Under the pieces are notes generated by a model. That model did not search any database, had not been told where the DNA came from, and saw only the letters and a program-made list of their open reading frames with translations. From the NCBI GenBank assembly GCA_014904845.1, contig MU119641.1:1-34750 (forward strand): a DNA stretch of 34,750 nucleotides, in the 5' to 3' direction. Numbering within the stretch: position 1 is the stretch's first letter; the number at the start of each line of letters is the position of its first letter. This DNA comes from Acephala macrosclerotiorum. Lineage: Eukaryota > Ascomycota > Leotiomycetes > Helotiales > Mollisiaceae. This document shows, piece by piece, positions 12,891-22,835 of the stretch. Both the position numbers and the translations under genes were made by a program.

Positions 12891-14686
12891 TAATAGTTTT
12901 TATTTTAATTTTTATATATATATTATATAAAATTTATAAAAAACGAAAATTAAATCGTATATTTTATATTAATAATTATATATAATATAAATTTTTTTAA
13001 AAATAATAATAATTATTATTATTATATTATTTTTAATTATAATAAAAATAATATATTTAAAAAAAAAAATATTTGTTTTTTTTTAAATTTTATAAATTTT
13101 TATTATAAAATTATAAAATATAAAATTATTAAATAAAAAATTAAATTATATTATAATAATAATTTTTTTAATTTTCTTATAATATTAAATAAAATAATAA
13201 AATAATATAATAAAATTTAAATTTAAATTTTTTTTTTCAATTTTTTAAAAATTATTATAATCGTTTTTTTAAAATATTTTAAATAATAATTTATATAAAA
13301 ATATTAATAATATTAAAAAAAATATATTTAAAAATTTTATTAAAAATTTAATTTAAATTTAAAATTATATATATTAATATTTATATAAAATTAAAATATA
13401 AATTATATTAATTTATAATATTTATATAAATTTATATTTTAAAAATAAAATAAAATTTTATATTTAAATTTTTTATAAATTATTAAAAAAAAAAAAGTTT
13501 TAATTTTTTTATTAAATTTTTTTTTTAAATTTTATAATATACGTTAAAATTTTTAATAAAAATATAATATTTATAAAATTTTAAATCGATTTTATTAAAT
13601 TTTTAAATTAATATAAAACGTTATATTTTATATATTATAAATTATAATATAATTTATAAATATTATACGAGTTAAATTTTTTTTATTTATAATTAAATTT
13701 AAATTAATAAATATAAATTTTACGTAAATAATTATTTAATTTTTTTTCGAATTTTTTAATATTAATATATATAATTATTATTTATAAAAAATCGTTTAAA
13801 ATATTTAATTAATTAAATTAATTAAAAATAAAATTTTAATTATTTTATTTATATATATTATATATTTTTTATTTCGTATATTAATTTATAATTTCGTATA
13901 ATTTTTAAATTTTATATTAAATTTTTTTAAAATAAAATAATAAAAAAATTATATATTGTATAATTATTAATAAAAAACTTTTTTTTATATAAATATTTTA
14001 AAATTTAATTAAAATTTATTTTATTTTATATAATTATTATATTATTATTATATTTTTTTTTTAAATTTAATAAATTTATTATAAATATATTTAATAAAAA
14101 AATAATTTAAAAAATAATAATAAAATTAATATATTAATAAATAAAAATTTCAAACAATTAATTTTTATTATTAAATTTTTTATTAATAAAATAATTTCTT
14201 TTATTAATATTATTTATTAATATATAAAAAATATATATAAATTAAAAAACGAATTAAATTATTTAATAAAATAATATAATAAATATAATTTTTTTTTAAT
14301 ATTATAATAAAAATTTTTATATTAATATATTTTAAAACGAAATTTAATTCGTAAAAAAAAATTAATTAAATTAAAATTTCAAAAATAATAAAAAAATTAT
14401 AAATTTAATTAAATAATTTATTAATTATTATTAAAATTTTATTATTATATAATTTTTTTTAATAATTTACAAAAATTTAAATTTTAATAAAAATAAAAAT
14501 AAAATATATTATTATTTTTATTTAATAGAATTTTTTTTATATAAATATTAATATTAATTTTTATAAATTTTAAATTAATTAATTATTTTTAATTTTTTAA
14601 ATTTTTTTAAAATTTAATAAAATAGTTTTTATTTTTTTAAATTATTTATTAAATTATTATATAAATTTAATAAATTAAACGATTTA
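12891..14686. other. Nearly pure A/T block
   Basis: This is one of the most extreme parts of the window, with complete 60-base lines without G or C and few CpGs. No gene, RNA or convincing repeat is seen. The near absence of CpG distinguishes it from the block at 16,860-22,059, where CpG is common, so the two may differ in age or in original sequence. Confidence 0.7.
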
Positions 14687-15075
14687 TTATTTATATTTTT
14701 AATTTTAATTTATTTAAATTAATAATTATTATATAATTTTAATTTTAATTATAAATCGTAATTATATTTATTAAAAAAATACGATTTATAATATTATAAT
14801 ATAAATTTAAAAAATTATAAATTATAAATTTTTTTTTTTAAAAAATCTTTTTTTAATAAATATTATTTTAATTATTATTTATAATTAATTAAATTAATTA
14901 TAAAAATTTAATATAAATTTTTTTTTTAAATTTTTTTTTTTAATATAAATTTTTAATATATAATTTTTATTAATTTATTAATTTATTTTAATATAAAACT
15001 TTATAAAAAATACGTTTATAAAATACGAATTATATTAAATATTATTTAATCGAAAAACAAAACGAAAATATATTT
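14687..15075 (+). repeat. R1c: internally deleted copy of repeat family R1
   Basis: Matches the middle of R1a (about 9,020-9,404) and then jumps to R1a's end (about 9,652-9,711), so roughly 250 bp is missing. A smaller gap, about 34 bp, falls between direct repeats of ttaaaaaaat that R1a retains. The order is R1c, 290 bp of AT spacer, then island B. The two deletions next to short direct repeats suggest slippage or microhomology-mediated loss. Confidence 0.65.
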
Positions 15076-15368
15076 ATTATAAATTATTATTTTTTAATTT
15101 TATTTATAAAAATATTTTTTTTATAATTTTTTATATTAAAATATTATTAATTTTATTATAATCGTTTAAAAATATTTAATATATAATTATTATTTAAATT
15201 AATTAATTTTTTTTTAAATAATATAAACGTTTTTATAATTCGATTATTTTTTATATTTTAAATTTTTATTATAATTATATTAATATTAATAATAATAATT
15301 AAATATAAATATAAATTTTTATATATAAATCGTTAAATAATTATTAATTTAATAATAATATTATTAAA

Positions 15369-15463
15369 ATGTTTCTTTCGTTTCGAAAGAAAAAGCCCGT
15401 CCGGCGACTCGCTAAGCGAGCCAATAGTGGACGAGCTTTTTCTTTCTTTACTCGATGCACATT
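15369..15463. repeat. Left-end palindrome of island B, outer arm degraded
   Basis: The inner part of the palindrome is kept: about 16 of the 18 innermost arm positions pair, around gactcgc-taa-gcgagcc (15,406-15,422), where one G to A change breaks the hairpin seen in A. The right outer arm (ctcgatgcacat) resembles that of A, but the left outer arm (tttctttcgtttcgaaag) does not, and forms its own small hairpin ctttcg-ttt-cgaaag. That arm has therefore been replaced or rearranged rather than only point-mutated. Confidence 0.75.
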
Positions 15464-15659
15464 TTGCTTCGCAGGCCTCGCAAAAGCGCTCTTGCGAGAG
15501 GCTATAAAGTCTTCGACTTTAGTAATCTACTCTTATTTCAAATTTCAAGTTAATAGCTTTTAATTTAAGCGTTTTATAAGCATTTGAAATTGATAGAGTT
15601 ATTGAGATAGTAGTTTGAGATTCTGCCGAGCGATGAAACCGATAAGCTGATAAGCTCCT

Positions 15660-16277
15660 TAGTGCCTAAAGCAGAAATCTACTTCGAAGTTTATTACCAA
15701 AAGGACACTCCCTGGGACCTCCGTTTTATATTTAGTTACTACGATCGATTCAATTGATTATAGAGAGTTATTTACTAGGGGAAGACCCCCTAGAACCCCC
15801 CTTAAAAGCTGCGCAGCCGTGGAATGGATTTTAGTGTTTTAGCATTGAAGTACCTAAGTGCCTGAGTGTCTAAGGCAGAAACGCACTTACTGCGAAGCCT
15901 CATATTATCAGGGGGACACCCCCTGGGACCCCCGTTTCTTATATCAAGTTACTACGATCGATTCAATCAATTTAAATCACTTTCTTTAATATATAATTCC
16001 AGGGGAAGACTCTCTGGGACTTCCTTTGAGAGCTGCGCAACTATAGAGATGTCCAGCACTTAAGTAAGCGCCTAGATGTCTAAGGCAGAAACGCACTTCT
16101 AATAGAGCCTTACACCAAAAAAACACTCCCTGGGACCCCCGTCTTTTATATTAAACTACTACGATCGATTCAATCAATATAAATCACTTTACTAAATATA
16201 TAATTCCAGGAAAAGACTTTTTAAAACTTTTCTCGAAAATTGTACAATCGTAGAACTATTTTAATATTTAAATACTT
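15660..16277 (+). repeat. Island B tandem array, three units
   Basis: Unit starts are at 15,660, 15,864 and 16,074, with a ruined fourth start at 16,278, giving periods near 204, 210 and 204 bp. Surviving hairpins are a ctagggg...ccccctag arm pair with one mismatch (15,775-15,793) and a perfect caggggg-aca-ccccctg pair (15,909-15,925). In the third unit the first hairpin's left arm has become a run of A while the right arm still reads ccctggg. The motif ctacgatcgattcaa recurs in every unit (15,743, 15,956, 16,163 for gatcgattc). Confidence 0.8.
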
Positions 16278-16630
16278 TAATATTTAAAATAAAAACGTAC
16301 TTAAAAAAGTTTTGCGATCGCTATTTTAATTAAGTACGATTATATTCTATTGATTTGTACAATAACGAATTAATAAAATTACTTGAAATTTAAAATCTAA
16401 AAATATTTAATTGAATTTCAATTTATTTACAATTTTTATATAATTTGTATTAGTAAATAATTTATAATTATAATCGTATATTTATTAAAATTTTAATATT
16501 TTTTATTGAATTGATTATATATTAATTCGAAGTTACAAAACTATCGAATTTTTTAATAGATTAATCAAATTATTACATTTAAATACTTTGATTAAATTTG
16601 AATAAAATCGTTTATTATAAAAAATATTTA

Positions 16631-16859
16631 TATTAATACGTTTAAAAACAAATTACAAAATACTAAAATTTTAATTTAATATTAATAATTTTACTTTGTT
16701 TATTTTTTTCTAGAGAAAATATTTATTTGTTTATATAATTAAATAAAATAAACGTAAAATTAAAAAATAAATATTAAAATAATTATTATTAAAAACAATA
16801 AAAATTATAATTCGAATTATTTAATTAATTATTTAAACGATTATTTGATTAAATCGATA
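16631..16859 (+). repeat. R2 copy 1
   Basis: A 229-bp AT-rich segment aligns without any gap to 25,682-25,910, with about a dozen differences by eye, most of them C/T or G/A. It begins at tattaatacgtttaaa, exactly where island B stops matching island A, and ends at gattaaatcgata. It may be an insertion at, or an extra terminal part of, island B. No terminal inverted repeats were seen. Possible identities are a solo LTR or a small non-autonomous element; neither is established. Confidence 0.8.
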
Positions 16860-19800
16860 TTAATAATTTTTTTTTTTGAAAAAAAACGCTTTTTTAATTC
16901 GTAAATCAAAAATAAAAAAAATATTATTACAATTATAAACGTATTATTTTATTATCGAATAATAATAAAAAACTTAATCGTAAATTAATCGTTATTACGT
17001 ATTACAATATTTAATTAATTAAATTAAATTTGAAAAAAAAAATTTAAATTTGATATTTATAATTTTCAAATTAATCGAAAATTTTATTTTTAAAAATATT
17101 AAAACATTAAAATAATAATTATATTTTTTTTTCAATATTATTTTTTTTAATAATTATTTTTTTTATTATTTTTATTTTTATTGATTAATTTTTGAATTTT
17201 AAAACGTTATATTTATTTTTGTATTTTAATATTAAAATAATTAATATTAATAAACGATTCAAATAATTTATTAATATTAAATTTAATTATAATATTAATT
17301 AAATTATTATTTTTAATAATTTATTGAATTTTTAAAAAATTTTTGTATTTATATTATTATTTAATAATTATAATATCAATTATAAAACGTTTTTTTTAAT
17401 AATATTAAATTTGATTATATATTCGTAAAAAAAAAAAAATTGATATAAATAATTATAAAAATTCAATTTAATTTTAATCGTTTTATAATAAAATTAAAAA
17501 TAATAAAAATTGAAATTTTTATATCGATTTTTATTATTATTATATATAGTTCGAAAATTAAAACAATATAAATAATTTTTTTGTATTTTATTAAATTTTA
17601 ATAAAATAAATTATTTCGCAAATCGAATTATTTATTATTATAAATTTTATTATTAAAAACGACAATATATTCGATTTACGAATTAAAATTTTTATTTATA
17701 ATAAAAAAATTGTTTATAAAAACGAAAATTTTTATTAAATATAAATTTAAATAAAAAAATAAAAATCTACGATCGAAATTATTTATTTATTATTATAATC
17801 GCTTATTTAATACTATAATTTGTTTTTTTTCGAGATTTTAATATTAAATTACTATTGATATATCGTATACAATTTTTAATTAATAAATAAAATTAATATA
17901 TATTTTTCGAATATATTACTCGAAATACGTTTATTTATAAAAATTTGATTTCGTATTAATTAAATTTAAATATTTTTTTTTTTTTTTTTTACGAAAATAC
18001 AATTTTATTTCTAATTTCGTTTATTATTAATTTGTATTTATTAAACAATAAAAAAATATTCAATGTAAAAAATTTTATAAATTTAATTAATAATTTGATT
18101 TTTTACAATTTAAAATTTTTAATTATATAAAAATTTAATTTTTTAAAATAAATATATCGTCGATTTATATATTAATTATTTTAAATAAAATATAATTATT
18201 TTTTATAATAAGTAAATAAAAATCGAAAATTGAAAATTTTATTAAAAATTTATTTTTATAATAAATATTATATATTTTATATTAATATATTTTTATTTTC
18301 GAAATTTTATAAAAAATTTTAATTATTTTAAAAATAATATTTAATAAAAATTCATTTATTTTTTTTTTAAAAATTTAACGAAAATTATACGTATTAATAA
18401 AATTATTAATTATATATATATTTAAATAATATTTTTCAAATAAAAATTTATTTTTTTAAATTTAAAAAATAAAATTAAAATAATAATAATTCGTTAATTA
18501 ATATATTAAATAATCGAAAATTGAATTAATATGGTTTTTTTATTTTTATTATTAAACGTTTAAATTATAAAATGAAATTTCTCGTATAAAATTATCGTTT
18601 TTATATTTTTAATTTCGTTTATTAATTTTAAATCGAAAATTTATTAATTATTAATTTTTTTCAAATTATTAAAAATCAATTCAAAGATTTTTTTTACGAT
18701 CAATTTATTAATTTTCTTTTTACGAGAAATTGTAAATAAATCGTTTAAAATAATAATAATTTTTTTTGCGTAAAAATTTATAAATAATTATTTATTTTTA
18801 ATTTTTTTCTCGATTAAATAAATTTTAAAATTTTTTATATTTATACAAATTATTATATAAATATATTTATTATAATTAAAAATATAAAAAAAGATTTTTA
18901 TTATAATTTAAAACAAATATAATTTTTTTTTTAAAATATATAAAAAAATTTTAATCGAGCGAAATAAATTAAATATATTTTTTTTTATTTTCGAATTTTT
19001 TTTAAAAAAATTTAATTTTAAATTTAAATTTTTTAATAAAAAATTTTTAATAAATAATTTTTTAATTATTTTTCGAATTATTTGAAATTTTAATAAAATA
19101 ATTTTATTGTAATATTATAAAAACTTTTTAATTTATTTAATAATTATAATTAATATATTTTTTTTATTTATTATTAAAAATATATATAGTTTTTTTTTAT
19201 TTTTTTTTTATTTTTTTTTAAATAAATACGTTTGAATTTAAAAATAAATCAATTAAATAATAATTTTATAAATTATTTTTTATTCGTAAAACGTTATTAA
19301 TTTAATAAATAATATAATATTTTTAAATTCTAATAATAATTGATATTATAAATACGTTTTATTGTAATATTCGAAAATAAATATTGAAAATAAAAAATAT
19401 AAAAATAATATTATTCGATTTTATTATATTATTAATTATTTTAATCGTTTTTTTTTTCGTAAATCGAAAATTTTTTAAAGTAATATATTATATATACGTT
19501 TTAATAAAACGTAATATTTTTTTATTAAATTAATCGAATTATAAATTTTTATTAATATAATTTTTAAATCGATATTTATATTTTTAATATTATTATGAAA
19601 TTTTTTAAAATTAAAATTTATTTTAAAATAAATATTAATTTAATATACTTAAAAAACGTTTTATATTTTTTTTATTAATATATTAATAAAAAATTTTACA
19701 ATTTAAAATATTATAATTTTGTTTACAATTTAAAATATTAATTTTTCGTCGATTTATAATACGTTTAAATAAACGAAATAATTAAAATTATAATTATCGT

Positions 19801-22057
19801 ATAATATAAATTTAAAATAATCGAGAAATTTATTATTTATTTAATATTACTAATAAAATTTTATTATTTTTTTAATTTCTTTAAAATTCGTAAAATATTT
19901 TTTACGTTTTAATATTTTCGCGAATTTAATAATTAATAAATATTTAAAACGTTTATATAATCGTTTAAATTTCGTTTTAATCAAATAATAAATAATAAAA
20001 TCGATTTTTATCGTAAAAATTTTATAATTACTATAAATTAAATTTTCAAATAAATTAAATAATATTTAAAAATATTTAAATATTTTAATAATAAATATAT
20101 ATCATTTATTTTAAATAAATATATTATTAAAATTATTAAATTTAATTCGTAATTTGTTTATATTTTAAAAATAAAATAAAAGAAATACGTTTATTAAAAT
20201 TACGTAAAATGTAATACGTTTAATTAATATATTAATATTAATAATTTTAAAAAATAAAATTTTATTAATTTTAAATTTAATTATTATTTTTTTAATTTTA
20301 AATTCGTTTAATTTAACGTTTTAAATTCGTTAAAAAATCAAATATTATTTTTCGTCGATAGTAAATCGTTAAACGATATTAATATCAATTATAATATTTA
20401 TAAAAACGTTAAATACGTAATAATTTATTAAATATATTTTTATATTAATAAATATTAAAAACGATTTCGATTATATTATAATATTCGATATTGTATAATA
20501 AATTGATTAATAATCAAGTAATTCGATAATTTTAAATTTATTAATCGTATTATAAAATATCATAAAATAATTAATCGATCGTACGATATCGTTTTCGAGT
20601 AAAAAATTTTTTCTAATAATTTCAACGAAAAATTATTCGTATTTTTTAATAATATTAAAATTTAATTTTTCGAATTCAATTACAAATTAAATTATTTTGT
20701 TTTTATCGAATAATTTCGATTTTTTAAAATCGTCGTATATTTTTTTTCTTTTTTTTAACGTATAATAAATATTTTAACAATTCGAGTTTTTATAAATAAA
20801 ATATTTTTTTTCGTTTTAATATATTATTAATATTTTATAATTAATTCGATTATTATATTAAATATTTTTATCGAAATATTTATAGTCTACAAAATATAAT
20901 TTATTCGTATTTTAATAGGTTTTTTTTTTTCGATTATAAAAATTCTAAAAATTATTTTTATTTTTATTTAAAATAAAATCGTATTATAAACGTTTTTATA
21001 TACAATTTAAAAAATCGATAAAAATCGAAAAAAAGTTTAATAATATTTTAATATATTTTAATAAATATAATAAAATTTATTTTATATAATAATTTTAATT
21101 TATATATTCAAATATAAATTAAATTGTTTTTAAATTAATTTTTAATACAATTTTTTAAAATATTCGAAAATTGTTTTATTTAAATTTTATATTCGAATTA
21201 TTATAAATATAATCGTATTTTATTAATTAAATATTCGATTTTAACGTTTTTTAATTTCGAAATTCGATTTTATAATTTTAATTATTTTATTAAAGATTTT
21301 TTTTAATGAATTTCTAATAATAAAATTTATTAATTTTATTAATAAATATAATTAAAAACGTATTATAGTATTTTTTTAATTTAATATTTATTTTAAAATA
21401 TAAATTTTTAAATATTCGAATAAATATATCAAATAAATTTTTTTTTTATAATATTTAAATTTCTTATTATAAATTTTTATTAAAATAATAAAATTTCGTT
21501 CGAATTTATTCGATAATTAAATAGATTGAAATAATAAAATTTTTAACGTTTTTTCAATTTTTAATAATATTAAATATTAAAATTTCGAGATCGAATTAAA
21601 TAATAAAATTTTTTTTAATATTAAAAAATATTTGTCAAATATCGTATATTTTAAAATTATTATTAATAATATTTTCAATTAAAATTTCTCGTATAATAAT
21701 TTTTATATAATTGATAATTTTAATAACGTTTAATATTTTTTAATTTTAAAAATTTTATTTATAAATATTCGATTTTTTTTTTTCGTTTTAATTGAATTAT
21801 TTATATTTTTTTACGAATTAAATATTTTTTTTTTCGAAATATTTATTTTTTCAATTTTTTAATCGAATTATTTTAATAATATTATTTTTTAAACGATTAT
21901 TTTTAATATTTACAAAATTATTAAATTTATTTATATTATAAAAACGTAAATTTTATTATTATAAAAAAATTTTTACAAATTAATTTTTGTATTTTACGTA
22001 ATTTATACGAATTAAATCGTAATTTAATTAAAATATATTAAATTGAATTCTAATTAT

Positions 22058-22059
<2 letters not shown>
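16860..22059. other. AT-rich, CpG-retaining RIP-like desert
   Basis: No gene or RNA is seen. CpG is noticeably more frequent than in neighbouring blocks (dense around 20,330-21,000 and 21,500-21,900), while other C contexts remain depleted. This suggests the remains of one or more once GC-richer elements, such as coding transposons, in which CpA and CpT were destroyed. No protein motif can be read through the stops. Confidence 0.7.

Positions 22060-22129
<70 letters not shown>
22060..22129 (-). repeat. 70-base uninterrupted poly-T tract
   Basis: Seventy consecutive T, far longer than any other homopolymer here. On the minus strand it reads as poly-A, so it could be the 3' tail of a retrotransposed copy whose body lies at higher coordinates. 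The flank at 22,140-22,560 is relatively CpG-rich, as expected if such a body had been RIP-mutated. Slippage expansion or an assembly or sequencing artefact are real alternatives. Confidence 0.85.
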
Positions 22130-22131
<2 letters not shown>

Positions 22132-22625
22132 TATATAAAATCGAATAATAATTTTTCGTTTTTGATCTCGATTTTTTTTATAATAAAAATCGTATTCTAA
22201 TTAAAATTTATTTTACTCGCGAGAAATATTTTACTATAATAAATTAAATTTGATAAATATCGTAATACGATTTTTCGTAAAATAATTATTAAATTTCATA
22301 TAATTTCGAACTTCGTATTATACTTAAAAAATTTTAAAAAAAATTTTCGAGTTCCGTAAAATACTCGAAAAATTGTTTCGATAATAACGAACGAATTACA
22401 ATTAAATATTCGCTATCGATACGTAATAAAACGTAAAATCAAATAAAATAAAATTAATCGTAAAAATACTTCGAATTTTCGATATTTTATTTTTTTAAAA
22501 ATTTAAAAAAATCGTTTTTTTTTTTAATATAATTTAAAGATTTTTTATACGAAAATAATTTATTAAATGTTTTTTTATAAATAATTTTATTATTTTATAA
22601 TCGAATAATATTAATCATTGATTAA
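22130..22625. other. CpG-rich AT stretch flanking the poly-T tract
   Basis: About 500 bp with more CpG and a few more non-CpG C and G (for example ctcgcgag near 22,217 and cgagttccgtaaaatact near 22,349) than the surroundings. It has no open frame. It could be the eroded body of a minus-strand retroelement ending in the poly-T tract, but no motif supports this. Confidence 0.4.
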
Positions 22626-22749
22626 TATTAATATATTTGAAAATAAATTACAAAATAATAAAATTTTAATTTGATATTAATAATTTTTTTTTATTTTTTT
22701 TTTTTAAAGAAAATATTTATTTATTTATATAATTATTTGATTAAATCAA
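22626..22749 (+). repeat. R2 copy 2, internally deleted
   Basis: Matches R2 copy 1 from its start (tattaatatatttgaaaat) through the tatataatta landmark, then jumps to the R2 end (tttgattaaatc), losing about 105 bp. The junction falls at a short repeated atta, consistent with a microhomology deletion. It is more diverged than copies 1 and 3 and is followed directly by an eroded copy of the island A tail. Confidence 0.7.
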
Positions 22750-22835
22750 TAATTAATATTACATATATATAAGAAAATTGATATTAATTTTTATATTAAA
22801 CAAATAATTATATATTATAATATTATTAATAATAA
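22750..22835 (+). repeat. Eroded copy of the island A right end
   Basis: Aligns with about 11,648-11,740 of island A: the shared path includes attaatat, a-aaa-ttgatatta and acaaataattata. Differences are mostly C to T and G to A. Here the tail sits immediately after an R2 copy, whereas in island A no R2 is present and in island B R2 is present but the tail is absent. R2 and the tail may therefore both belong to a longer ancestral element. Confidence 0.6.

Larger units (their letters stand above)
15365..16630 (+). repeat. Island B: second, partly RIP-eroded copy of the island element
   Basis: Same order of parts as island A: hairpin end, aaagtcttcgacttt hairpin, tandem units, GCGATCGC, unique tail. 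It has three units plus a partial fourth (starts at 15,660, 15,864, 16,074 and 16,278) against two plus a partial third in A. Differences from A are overwhelmingly C to T and G to A. The left part up to about 16,200 is moderately changed. From about 16,205 the hairpin arms and unit landmarks are nearly all converted to A/T, although A keeps them. Both copies begin with the shared taaaatgt. No conserved reading frame exists; the 64- and 65-codon frames across it are broken in A and are taken as chance. Confidence 0.8.

Noticed and set aside
15866..16063. 65-codon open frame inside the island B array
   Set aside because: It spans the hairpin-bearing repeat unit; the other units do not keep it open, so it is a chance frame in a GC-richer patch.
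10911..16302. CRISPR-like array in the islands
   Set aside because: The repeats are about 190-210 bp units that are themselves similar throughout, with no short identical repeats separated by unique spacers.
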